The notes beneath the pieces are model-generated. The model was given only the letters and a program-made list of their open reading frames with translations. It made no database searches and was not told the DNA's origin. Shown one piece after another: positions 27,694 through 36,276 of a stretch of 64,000 nt of DNA; the first letter of the stretch is position 1; every line of letters begins with the position of its first letter. Source of the DNA: Variovorax sp. CF313 (GTDB lineage Bacteria; Pseudomonadota; Gammaproteobacteria; Burkholderiales; Burkholderiaceae_C); assembly GCF_000282635.1 (NCBI RefSeq), contig NZ_AKIW01000011.1, positions 1 to 64,000 on the forward strand, written 5' to 3'. Position numbers and translations under genes: made by a program.

Positions 27694-29577
27694 TTACTTG
27701 GTTTCGGCCACGGCCGCGCCGTCGGTCTTCGGCCGCCACACCGTGCCGATGGACACCGTCTTGAGCTTCTTCTTCTGGCCGTACCAGAAGTTCACGAGGC
27801 CGCGCGAGAAGAACACGGCCGAGAACATCGAGGTGACGATGCCGATGCAGTGCACCACCGCAAAGCCGCGCACCGGACCCGAGCCGAAGGCCAGCAGCGC
27901 GATACCCGCGATCAGCGTGGTCACGTTGGAGTCGAGGATGGTGCCCCAGGCGCGTTCGTAGCCCGCATGGATCGCCGCCTGCGGCGACGCCCCGTTGCGC
28001 AGTTCCTCGCGCACGCGCTCGTTGATCAGCACGTTGGAGTCGATTGCCACGCCGATGGCCAGCGCCATGGCCGCGATGCCCGGCAGCGTGAGCGTGGCCT
28101 GCAGGATCGAGAGAATGGCCACCAGCAGCATCAGGTTGACGGCCAGCGCGATCGACGAGAACAGGCCGAACAGCGCGTAGTAGATGCACATGAACACCAT
28201 GATCGCGGCGAAGCCGTACATCACGCTGTCGAAGCCCTTCTTGATGTTCTCGGCACCCTGCGTCGGGCCGATGGTGCGTTCCTGGATGATTTCCATCGGC
28301 GCGGCCAACGAGCCGGCGCGCAGCAGCAGCGCGAGGTCGTTGGCTTCGGACACGGTCATCGAACCTGACACCTGGAAACGGTTGCCCAGTTCGCCGTTGA
28401 TCGACGGGGCCGTGAGCACTTCGCCCTTGCCCTTCTCGAAGATCAGCATGGCCATGCGCTTCTTGTAGTTCTCGCGGCTCACGTCACGCATGATGGTGCC
28501 GCCCTTCGAGTCCATGGTCAGGTCGACCTTGGGCTGGTTGCTCTGCTGGTCGAAGCCGGGCTGCGCGTCGGTGAGGTTCTCGCCGGTGACGAGCACCTGC
28601 TTCTTCACGATCACCGGACGGCCCTGGCGATCGAGGAATTTCTCGGAACCGAAAGGCACCGGCCCACCGCTCAGTTCAGCCGAGCGGCCTTCGGCGCTTT
28701 CGTCCACCATGCGCATTTCGAGCGTGGCGGTGCGTCCGATGATGGTCTTGGCCTGGGCCGGGTCCTGCATGCCGGGCAGTTGCACGACGATGCGGTCGAT
28801 GCCCTGCTGCTGGATCACGGGTTCGGCCACGCCGAGTTCATTGATCCGGTTGTGCAGCGTCGTGACGTTCTGCTTGAGCGCCGCGTCCTGGATGCGGCGC
28901 GCGGCCTCGGGCTTGATGCTGGCCACGATGCGCCATTCGGTGCCCTGCTGGCTCTCGACGGTGCTGAGGTCCGGCATCGTGTCCTGGATCAGGCGCCGGG
29001 TGGTTTCCACGCTGTCGGCGTCGCGCAGCGTGATTTCGACGGTCTGGCCGTTGCGGTTCACGGCGCTGCCGCGCACCTTCTTCTCGCGCAGCCCCATGCG
29101 GATGTCGCCGGCGAAGGATTCGGCCTTCTTGTCGAGCACGCCGCGCATGTCGACCTGCAGCAGGAAGTCGACGCCGCCGCGCAGGTCGAGGCCCAGGTAC
29201 ATCGGGAAGGCGTGCAGCGCGGTCAGCCACGAGGGCGAGCGCGACACGAGGTTCAGCGCCACCACGTAGGAGGGTTCGTCCGCGTTCGGCACCAGGGCCT
29301 GCTGCAGCGTATCGCGCGCCTTGATCTGGTCGTCGGTGGTGGCGAACCGCGCCCGCACCGCGGTGGGTTCGAGGCTCAGCAGTTCGGGCGTGAGGCCGGC
29401 CGTCTTGAGCAGCTCCTGCACCCTGGCCCGGGTCGACGCGTCGATCTTGACGGTCGACTTCGCAGCCGACACCTGCACCGCAGGCGCCTCGCCAAAGAAA
29501 TTGGGCAGGGCGTAGATGAGCCCCACGAGCAACACGACCACGATGATCGCGTACTTCCAGACCGGGTAACGGTTCAT
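27694..29577 (-). CDS. secD: Protein translocase subunit SecD
   Basis: 627-residue inner-membrane protein with the N-terminal MNRYPVWKYAIIVVVLLVGLIYALP helix, a large periplasmic domain containing LGLDLRGGVDFLLQVD, and a C-terminal bundle of about five helices (IGVAIDSNVLINERVREE). With SecF it drives late translocation. An upstream in-frame start would add 21 residues without homology. Order on this strand is yajC, secD, secF, the normal arrangement; tgt and queA, often upstream, are absent. Confidence 0.96.
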   Translation of the reverse strand: MNRYPVWKYAIIVVVLLVGLIYALPNFFGEAPAVQVSAAKSTVKIDASTRARVQELLKTAGLTPELLSLEPTAVRARFATTDDQIKARDTLQQALVPNADEPSYVVALNLVSRSPSWLTALHAFPMYLGLDLRGGVDFLLQVDMRGVLDKKAESFAGDIRMGLREKKVRGSAVNRNGQTVEITLRDADSVETTRRLIQDTMPDLSTVESQQGTEWRIVASIKPEAARRIQDAALKQNVTTLHNRINELGVAEPVIQQQGIDRIVVQLPGMQDPAQAKTIIGRTATLEMRMVDESAEGRSAELSGGPVPFGSEKFLDRQGRPVIVKKQVLVTGENLTDAQPGFDQQSNQPKVDLTMDSKGGTIMRDVSRENYKKRMAMLIFEKGKGEVLTAPSINGELGNRFQVSGSMTVSEANDLALLLRAGSLAAPMEIIQERTIGPTQGAENIKKGFDSVMYGFAAIMVFMCIYYALFGLFSSIALAVNLMLLVAILSILQATLTLPGIAAMALAIGVAIDSNVLINERVREELRNGASPQAAIHAGYERAWGTILDSNVTTLIAGIALLAFGSGPVRGFAVVHCIGIVTSMFSAVFFSRGLVNFWYGQKKKLKTVSIGTVWRPKTDGAAVAETK

Positions 29578-29656
29578 GAGAAAGCGCTTTTTCTGAAACG
29601 GAACACGGCGTGAATTGGGGCCCTGCGCCGCAAGGCGCAAGGTTCAGCTCACGCTT

Positions 29657-29992
29657 TTATTGCTTGACGGCGCCCTTGGGCAAGACCTGCACCACGGCGC
29701 TGCGCTGGATCTTGATCTCGATGCCGTTGGCGATTTCGAGGCCGAGGTACTGGTCGCCGATCGAGGTGATCTTGCCGAGCACCCCGCCGGCGGTGGCGAC
29801 TTCGTCGCCCTTGGCCAGGGCCTCGATCATGGCGCGGGCTTCCTTCTGGCGCTTCATCTGGGGCCGGATCATGACGAAGTACAGCACCACGAACATCAGC
29901 ACCAGCGGCAGCATGCTGCCGAGGGAGGACAACATGTCACCGCCGCCGGCTGCAGCGGGCGCGGTCTGGGCGAAAGCAGAGGAAATGAACAA
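29657..29992 (-). CDS. yajC: Preprotein translocase subunit YajC
   Basis: About 111-residue single-span inner-membrane accessory of SecDF. The helix MLPLVLMFVVLYFVMIRPQ and the following charged QMKRQKEARAMIEAL segment are characteristic. No ATG is suitable; a TTG at 29992 has a GGAG ribosome site six bases before it and gives the normal length, so I chose it. It starts the yajC-secD-secF operon. Confidence 0.9.
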   Translation of the reverse strand: MFISSAFAQTAPAAAGGGDMLSSLGSMLPLVLMFVVLYFVMIRPQMKRQKEARAMIEALAKGDEVATAGGVLGKITSIGDQYLGLEIANGIEIKIQRSAVVQVLPKGAVKQ

Positions 29993-30209
29993 GAGAGTCT
30001 CCAGCAGAGGAAAGAGAAAACGATGGGAGCGCAGGACGTGCCCGCGGTTCCTTGGGCTTCGCGGCCGCGAAGGAGGCGGACCGCAAGTCAAAGCGCGGCG
30101 CGGCTTGGCCGCGCACAGCACCGGCCATTGTATTCGGCGCAGATGACCGCTCCGCGCGCTTATCCGGCGCGGCCGGGAGGGCTTTCCGGGCAGAGGATTG
30201 CGCGCCGTT

Positions 30210-30255
30210 TTGCTATGTTTTGAATAGCAACGGGCGCCCATCGGGCGCCCGTTGC
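30210..30255. other. Two overlapping strong hairpins after the indolepyruvate oxidoreductase gene
   Basis: One hairpin is TTGCTAT/ATAGCAA with a 7-base loop (30210-30230). The next is a perfect 13-base stem GCAACGGGCGCCC/GGGCGCCCGTTGC with a 3-base ATC loop (30227-30255). They share four bases, so they are mutually exclusive. Lying 22 bases after the minus-strand stop, they resemble a terminator, but there is no T-run on that strand. Confidence 0.6.
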
Positions 30256-30276
30256 ATGGTCGACCAGCCTTGAAGA

Positions 30277-33200
30277 TCAGGCCGCCGCGCGCTGCCCCTG
30301 CGGATTGCGCCACTTGGCCATCAGCTCGCTCCAGCGGGTGCGGGCCGCCGCCAGGTTGCGATCCTTCACGTGGCCGTAACCGCGGATCTGCTCGGGCAGG
30401 GCCGCGATTTCCAGCGCCAGCGCGTGGTTGTCCGCGCGCAGGCCTCCGATCACTTCCTCGATGCTGGCGCGGTACTCGCCGATCAGCGCGCGCTCGGTCT
30501 TGCGCTCCTCGGTGCGGCCGAAGATGTCGAGCGCCGTGCCGCGCAGGCCCTTCAGCTTCGCGAGGAAGCGGAAGCCCGTGAGCATCCAGGGGCCGAACTT
30601 CTGCTTCTGGAGCTGCCCCTTGGCGTCCTTCTTCGCGATGAGCGGCGGCGCCAGGTGGTAGTTGAGCTTGTAGTCGCCCTCGAACATGCCTTCGACGCGG
30701 TCGAGGAAGCTGCGATCGGTGTGCAGGCGGGCGACTTCGTACTCGTCCTTGTAGGCCATCAGCTTGAACAGATAGCGCGCAACCGCTTCGGTCAGCGCGG
30801 TGCTCTTGCCGGCGGCCGATTCGGCGTGCTGCACCTTGCCGACGAACTGCCTGTATTCGTCGGCGTAGGCGGCGTTCTGGTAGCCGGTCAGGAACTCGAC
30901 GCGGCGCGCGACCAGGCTTTCGACCGATTCGCGCTTCTTGAACTCGATGACCTGGCCGGGACGCACGCGCTTTTGCAGCTCCTCAGGACGCACCGCCGCC
31001 TGGCGGCCCCATTCGAACGCCGTCTTGTTGTTCTCGACGGCCACGGCGTTGAGTTCAATGGCGCGCATCAGCGACTCGTGCGCCAGCGGGATCCAGCCCT
31101 TTTGCCAGGCGTAGCCCAGGATCATCGGGTTGACGTAGATGCTGTCGCCCATCAGCGTGGTGGCGGCGGCATCGGCGTCGAAGGTGCCCATGCCGTCGAC
31201 GCCCACGGCGCGCGCGATCTCGGCGGCGCAAGCGTCTTCGGGGTTCTGCCAGTTGGCGTTGCGCACGAAAGCCGCCGTCGGCGAGCTGTGACTGTTGAGC
31301 GCCACGTGCGTGCGCCCTTCGCGCATGCGCGCCATGGTTTCGCCGTTGACCGTGACCAGCGGATCGCAGGCCAGGATCAGGTCGGCCGCCGCGGTGCCGA
31401 CGCGCGTGGTGCGGATGTCGTCCTGCGTGTCGCCGATGAGCACGTGGCTCCAGGTGGCGCCGCCCTTCTGCGCGAGGCCGGCCGCATCCTGCGTGACGAT
31501 GCCCTTGGCCTCGATGTGCGCCGCCATGCCGAGCAGCTGGCCGATGGTGATCACGCCGGTGCCGCCGACGCCCGCTACCACCACGCCCCAGACCTTGCCG
31601 CCGACCAGCGACGGAATCGCGGGCTCGGGCAGCAGGCCGAACTCGGCCGGCGTGGCGCCCTTGTTCTTGCCCTTCTTCTTGAGCTGGCCGCCTTCGACGG
31701 TGACGAAGCTCGGGCAGAAGCCCTTCAGGCAGCTCATGTCCTTGTTGCAGCTGCTCTGGTTGATGGTGCGCTTGCGGCCGAACTCGGTCTCCAGCGGTTC
31801 GACCGACAGGCAGTTGCTCTGCACGCTGCAGTCGCCGCAGCCTTCGCAGACCAGCTCGTTGATGACCACGCGCTTGGCCGGATCGACGGCCGTGCCCCGC
31901 TTGCGGCGGCGGCGCTTCTCGGTCGCGCAGGTCTGGTCGTAGATGATGGCCGTGGTGCCGGGGATCTTGCGGAACTCGCGCTGCACCTCGTCGAGCAAGT
32001 CGCGGTGCTTCACCTGGACATGGTCGCCGGGGATGTGCACGCCCTCGTACTTCTCGGGCTCGTCGGTCACGATCACGACCTTCGCGGCGCCCTCGGCATG
32101 CAGGCTCTCGGCAATCTGCAGCACCGAGTGGCCTTCCGGCCGCTCGCCGACCTGCTGGCCGCCGGTCATGGCGACCGCGTCGTTGTAGAGGATCTTGTAG
32201 GTGATGTTCACACCCGCCGCGATGCTCTGGCGGATGGCGAGCAGGCCGCTGTGGAAGTACGTGCCGTCGCCCAGGTTCGCGAAGATGTGCTGGTCGGTGG
32301 TGAAGGGCTGCTGGCCCACCCATGGCACGCCCTCTCCGCCCATCTGCGTGAAGCCGATGGTGGAGCGGTCCATCCAGGTCGCCATGAAGTGGCAGCCGAT
32401 GCCGCCCATGGCGCGCGAGCCTTCGGGCACCACGGTGCTGGTGTTGTGCGGGCAGCCCGAGCAGAACCAGGGCTGGCGCGTGGCGTCGGCCACGCTGGTG
32501 GAGGCCTGCTGCACCACCATCGCGCGTTCCTTGGCTTCGAGGATGGCGAGTTGGGCATCGATGCGCGCGGCCATGTCGGCGCCGGCGGCGGCCAGCAGGC
32601 CGGTCTTCTTCAGGCGCGAGGCGATGGCCTTGGCGATCAGCGCGGGGTTCAGGTCGGCATTGGCGCGCAGCAGGGTGTGCGCGGTCGGGTTGGGCATCGA
32701 CCATTCGCCGCCCGAGTAGCCCTCGGCCGCGTGCACTTCGCCCTCGTCGAACTTGCCGACCACGTTGGGGCGCACGTCGGAGCGCCAGTTGTAGAGCTCT
32801 TCCTTGAGCTGGTATTCGATGACCTGGCGCTTCTCCTCGACCACCAGGATCTCCTGCAGGCCGGTGGCGAATTCGCGCGTGAGCTGCGCCTCGAGCGGCC
32901 ACACCACACCCACCTTGTGCAGGCGGATGCCGAGCTGGCGGCAGGCCGCGTCGTCCAGGCCCAGGTCGATCAGCGCCTGGCGCGTGTCGTTGAAGGCCTT
33001 GCCGCTGGCCATGATGCCGAAGCGGTCGTTCGGGCCCTCGATCACGTTGTGGTTCAGCCGGTTGGCGCGGATGTACGCCAGCGCGGCATACCACTTGTAG
33101 TGCATGAGCCGGGCTTCCTGCTCCAGCGCATGGTCGGGCCAGCGGATGTGCAGGCCGCCGGGCGGCATCTCGAAGTCGGTGGGGATGACGATCTCGACGC

Positions 33201-33888
33201 GCTCGGGGTCGATCATGGCCGTGGCGCTCGACTCAACGATCTCCTGGATCGTCTTCATGCCCGACCACACGCCCGAGAAGCGGCTCATGGCGAAGGCATG
33301 GATGCCCAGGTCGAGGATTTCCTGCACGCTCGTGGGGAAGAACACCGGCGTGCCGCAGGCCTTGAAGATGTGGTCGCTCTGGTGCGCGGCCGTGCTGCTC
33401 TTGGAGATGTGGTCGTCGCCCGCCACCGCGATCACGCCGCCGAATTCGGTGGTGCCGGCCATGTTGGCGTGCTTGAAGACGTCGGAGCAGCGGTCCACGC
33501 CCGGGCCCTTGCCGTACCAGATGCCGAACACGCCGTCGAACTTGTTGGTGCCCGCGGGCGAGAAGCCCAGCTGCTGGGTGCCCCACAGTGCGGTGGCCGC
33601 CAGCTCTTCATTCACGCCGGGCTGGAAGACGATGTTCCGTTCCTTGAGGAACTTGCTTGCCTTCCACAGCGCCTGGTCGTAGCCGCCAAGCGGAGAGCCG
33701 CGGTAGCCGCTGATGAAGCCGGCGGTGTTCTTGCCAGCCTGCTTGTCGCGCAGTTGCTGCAGCATGGGCAGCTTCACGAGGGCCTGGACGCCGCTCATGA
33801 AGGCACGGCCGTAGTCGAGGGAGTACTTGTCGTCGAGCGTGACGGTTTCTAGCGCCTTGCGGATGTGCTCGGGCAGCGGGGCGTTCAT
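30277..33888 (-). CDS. Indolepyruvate ferredoxin oxidoreductase, single-chain
   Basis: 1203-residue TPP and iron-sulfur enzyme that decarboxylates aryl 2-oxo acids (from Trp, Phe, Tyr) to acyl-CoA. The N-terminal alpha-like region contains the TPP-binding GDGTYFHSG segment; two clustered Cys motifs (CEGCGDC and a following CNKDMSCLKGFC) fit two [4Fe-4S] clusters; the C-terminal gamma-like part starts with VVVAGVGGTGVITIGQLLG. The fused form is typical of Burkholderiales. Start MNAPLPEHIRKAL at 33888. It is divergent from a Lrp-family gene, suggesting amino-acid-linked control. Confidence 0.93.
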   Translation of the reverse strand: MNAPLPEHIRKALETVTLDDKYSLDYGRAFMSGVQALVKLPMLQQLRDKQAGKNTAGFISGYRGSPLGGYDQALWKASKFLKERNIVFQPGVNEELAATALWGTQQLGFSPAGTNKFDGVFGIWYGKGPGVDRCSDVFKHANMAGTTEFGGVIAVAGDDHISKSSTAAHQSDHIFKACGTPVFFPTSVQEILDLGIHAFAMSRFSGVWSGMKTIQEIVESSATAMIDPERVEIVIPTDFEMPPGGLHIRWPDHALEQEARLMHYKWYAALAYIRANRLNHNVIEGPNDRFGIMASGKAFNDTRQALIDLGLDDAACRQLGIRLHKVGVVWPLEAQLTREFATGLQEILVVEEKRQVIEYQLKEELYNWRSDVRPNVVGKFDEGEVHAAEGYSGGEWSMPNPTAHTLLRANADLNPALIAKAIASRLKKTGLLAAAGADMAARIDAQLAILEAKERAMVVQQASTSVADATRQPWFCSGCPHNTSTVVPEGSRAMGGIGCHFMATWMDRSTIGFTQMGGEGVPWVGQQPFTTDQHIFANLGDGTYFHSGLLAIRQSIAAGVNITYKILYNDAVAMTGGQQVGERPEGHSVLQIAESLHAEGAAKVVIVTDEPEKYEGVHIPGDHVQVKHRDLLDEVQREFRKIPGTTAIIYDQTCATEKRRRRKRGTAVDPAKRVVINELVCEGCGDCSVQSNCLSVEPLETEFGRKRTINQSSCNKDMSCLKGFCPSFVTVEGGQLKKKGKNKGATPAEFGLLPEPAIPSLVGGKVWGVVVAGVGGTGVITIGQLLGMAAHIEAKGIVTQDAAGLAQKGGATWSHVLIGDTQDDIRTTRVGTAAADLILACDPLVTVNGETMARMREGRTHVALNSHSSPTAAFVRNANWQNPEDACAAEIARAVGVDGMGTFDADAAATTLMGDSIYVNPMILGYAWQKGWIPLAHESLMRAIELNAVAVENNKTAFEWGRQAAVRPEELQKRVRPGQVIEFKKRESVESLVARRVEFLTGYQNAAYADEYRQFVGKVQHAESAAGKSTALTEAVARYLFKLMAYKDEYEVARLHTDRSFLDRVEGMFEGDYKLNYHLAPPLIAKKDAKGQLQKQKFGPWMLTGFRFLAKLKGLRGTALDIFGRTEERKTERALIGEYRASIEEVIGGLRADNHALALEIAALPEQIRGYGHVKDRNLAAARTRWSELMAKWRNPQGQRAAA

Positions 33889-34064
33889 GGTGTCTGTCTC
33901 CGTATGGCAGGGCCTTGTGGGCCTGGCTGATTGCTTGGGTCTGTGCCCGGTAGGGCGCGAGCCCATGGTCACGCAAAGTGTATGCCGGGGTTGGCGACAG
34001 GTGTTTGCGTTCTTTGCCTCGAAAAAGCGGCTTCCAGAAAGAATCTTGCTTAAAATCCTCACCA

Positions 34065-34541
34065 ATGGAAAGCATCGATAAGTTCGACCTCGCAATTCTG
34101 CAAGAACTGCAGGCCGACGGTCGCCTCACCAATGCCGAGCTTGCGCAACGCGTGGGGCTCTCGGCCGCGCCCTGCTGGCGCCGGGTGCGGGCACTCGAGG
34201 AGGCAGGCGTCATCAAGGGCTACCACGCCGAGATCGACCGCCACAAGATCGGGCTCGGCGTACTTGCCTTCGTGCGCGTGGACACCGAGCGCGTCACCCA
34301 CGAGGCCACCCGCAAGCTGGAGGACGCGATCCGCAGGATGCCCGAGGTGGTGGCCTGCCACTACATCAGCGGCACCGGCACCTTCGAACTCCAGGTGGTG
34401 GCGCAGGATCTCGACAGCTTCTCGTCCTTTGCGCGCCAGCAATTGATGAACCTGCCGAATGTGAAGGACCTGCACACCAGTTTCTCGCTGGGCGAGGTGA
34501 AGGCGAGCAGCGCGCTGCCGCTGGGGCATCTGGCACGCTGA
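34065..34541 (+). CDS. Lrp/AsnC regulator next to indolepyruvate oxidoreductase
   Basis: 158-residue Lrp/AsnC protein: N-terminal helix-turn-helix (LAQRVGLSAAPCWRRVRALE) and C-terminal RAM domain. The gap of about 175 bases to the divergent oxidoreductase gene includes a TAAAAT box 9 bases before this start. By position it probably controls amino-acid-derived 2-oxo-acid oxidation. The family start MESIDKFDL is chosen over an upstream ATG adding 29 residues. Effector unknown. Confidence 0.88.
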   Translation: MESIDKFDLAILQELQADGRLTNAELAQRVGLSAAPCWRRVRALEEAGVIKGYHAEIDRHKIGLGVLAFVRVDTERVTHEATRKLEDAIRRMPEVVACHYISGTGTFELQVVAQDLDSFSSFARQQLMNLPNVKDLHTSFSLGEVKASSALPLGHLAR

Positions 34542-34631
34542 GTGCATGCGGCGACGCGGCCGCCCGATAGCGACAGCCTAAAATCCCCGCCCACCACCTC
34601 CCGCCGGACGGCGAAAAACAAGGACCCCCGA

Positions 34632-35390
34632 ATGAACTCCCTCCGCCGCGCCCTGGCCCTCGGCCTCGCTGCCGCCACGCTCGCATTCAGTGCCCAGGCC
34701 CAGAACCGCGAACTCACCGTGGCCTCCAGCGCCACCTACGCGCCCTTCGCCTTCGAGAACAAGGACAAGCAGATCGTCGGTTTCGACATCGACATCATCA
34801 ACGCCATCGCGAAGCAGCAGGGCCTGAAGATCAAGATCGTCAACACGCCCTTCACCGGCATCTTCGGCGCGCTGAACAACGGCGACGTCGACCTCGTGAT
34901 CTCGGGCGTCACCATCAACGAGAAGCGCAAGCAGAGCTACGACTTCACGCCGCCGTACTTCGCGGCCCGCCAGCTGATCGCGCTGCCGAAGAACAGCAAG
35001 GTCGCCTCGCTGAAGGACCTGGCCGGCAAGAAGATCGCCGTGGTCAGCGCCTCCACCGCCGACGACATCGCCTCGCGCGAGTTCGGCAAGACCAACCCCG
35101 ACATCCGCCGCTTCGAGAGCACGCCGCTCATCATTTCCGAGCTGGCCGGCGGCGGCGTCGATGCCGCCATGGGCGACAACGGCGTCATCGCCTATCGCGT
35201 GGCGCAGAACCCCGACCTGAAGACGCTGGACGACAAGTCCTTCCCCGAAGAGGGCTTCGGCATCGTCGTGAAGAAGGGCGACAAGGCCCTGCTCGACAAG
35301 CTCACGGCCGGCCTCGCGGCCATCCGCGCCGACGGCAGCTACGCGACGATCTACAAGAAGTGGTTCAACAAGGACCCGAACGTCCACTGA
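34632..35390 (+). CDS. Amino-acid ABC transporter periplasmic receptor
   Basis: 252-residue polar amino-acid-type binding protein: signal peptide ending near AQA-Q, then LTVASSATYAPFAFENKDKQIVGFDIDI, the opening of the family-3 binding proteins, and later GGGVDAAMGDN. Ligand specificity cannot be read from sequence. A strong hairpin terminator lies in the gap before the permease gene, allowing more receptor than permease to be made. No ATPase gene is in the neighbourhood. Confidence 0.9.
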   Translation: MNSLRRALALGLAAATLAFSAQAQNRELTVASSATYAPFAFENKDKQIVGFDIDIINAIAKQQGLKIKIVNTPFTGIFGALNNGDVDLVISGVTINEKRKQSYDFTPPYFAARQLIALPKNSKVASLKDLAGKKIAVVSASTADDIASREFGKTNPDIRRFESTPLIISELAGGGVDAAMGDNGVIAYRVAQNPDLKTLDDKSFPEEGFGIVVKKGDKALLDKLTAGLAAIRADGSYATIYKKWFNKDPNVH

Positions 35391-35415
35391 GCCGCACCCC
35401 ACCTGTGATCCGATC

Positions 35416-35446
35416 ACGGCCGCCACGATGCGGCCGTTTGTTTTTT
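35416..35446 (+). terminator. Terminator between the ABC receptor and permease genes
   Basis: Perfect stem CGGCCGC/GCGGCCG with a CACGAT loop, extended by one A-T pair, then TTTGTTTTTT. It sits inside the receptor-permease unit, where a leaky terminator would favour receptor expression. Confidence 0.85.
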
Positions 35447-35476
35447 GAGTTTGACGCGATGAAGCGGAGGCGATAG

Positions 35477-36247
35477 ATGGAACAACCAATTCTTCTTTTC
35501 GGATGGTTCCGATGGGACATCCTGGTCGAATACAAGGACCTGTTCTGGCAAGGCGCCTGGATGACGCTGCGCATGACCGTGGTGTGCGTGCTGCTGGGTT
35601 CGAGCTGGGGCCTGTGCCTCGCGCTCGCTCGGCTCGCGCATCCGCGCCACGCACCGTGGACCTGGGTCGCGCGCTTCTTCCTGCGCTGGCCGGCCACTGT
35701 GTACGTGAGCTTCTTCCGCGGCACGCCGCTGTTCGTGCAGATCCTGCTGATCCACTTCGCGGTGATGCCGGTATTCATCCACCCGACGACGGGCATCCTG
35801 ATCGACGGCGAGCTCGCGCGCACGCTCAAGCAGGAGCACGGCGCGCTCATCTCCGGCGTGGTGGCGCTCACGCTCAATTCGGCGGCCTACATCTCCGAGG
35901 TGTTCCGCGCCGGCATCCAGTCGATCTCGCGCGGACAGTTCGATGCGGGCCGCTCGATCGGCTTCTCGCCCGCGCAGGTGATGCGCTACGTGGTGCTGCC
36001 GCAGGCCTTCCGCCGCATGCTGCCGCCGCTTGGCAACAACGCGATCGCGCTGCTGAAAGACACGTCGCTGGTCTCGGCCATCGGCCTGGCCGAGCTGGCG
36101 TACGCGGCGCGCACCGTGGCGGGTGCCTACGCGCGCTACTGGGAGCCGTACCTCGCGATCTCGGTCATCTACTGGGTGATGACGCTGGTGCTGACGACGC
36201 TTCTTCGCCGCCTCGAACACCGCCTCGCGCGCAGCGACAGGGGATGA
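35477..36247 (+). CDS. Amino-acid ABC transporter permease
   Basis: 256-residue inner-membrane permease of the HisM/GlnP type with several hydrophobic segments. The EAA-like cytoplasmic loop (GRSIGFSPAQVMRYVVLPQAF) contacts an ATPase, and an early FFRGTPLFVQILL motif is typical. No second permease or ATPase is adjacent, so it probably uses an ATPase encoded elsewhere. Start MEQPILLFGWF at 35477, 86 bases after the receptor stop. Confidence 0.9.
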   Translation: MEQPILLFGWFRWDILVEYKDLFWQGAWMTLRMTVVCVLLGSSWGLCLALARLAHPRHAPWTWVARFFLRWPATVYVSFFRGTPLFVQILLIHFAVMPVFIHPTTGILIDGELARTLKQEHGALISGVVALTLNSAAYISEVFRAGIQSISRGQFDAGRSIGFSPAQVMRYVVLPQAFRRMLPPLGNNAIALLKDTSLVSAIGLAELAYAARTVAGAYARYWEPYLAISVIYWVMTLVLTTLLRRLEHRLARSDRG

Positions 36248-36276
36248 CGGCGGCGGGCGCGCCAAAATAGCGCCAC

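Noticed and set aside
30370-33852. 1160-codon open frame opposite the indolepyruvate oxidoreductase
   Set aside because: It is a compositional shadow: no recognisable motifs, and the other strand encodes a full enzyme.
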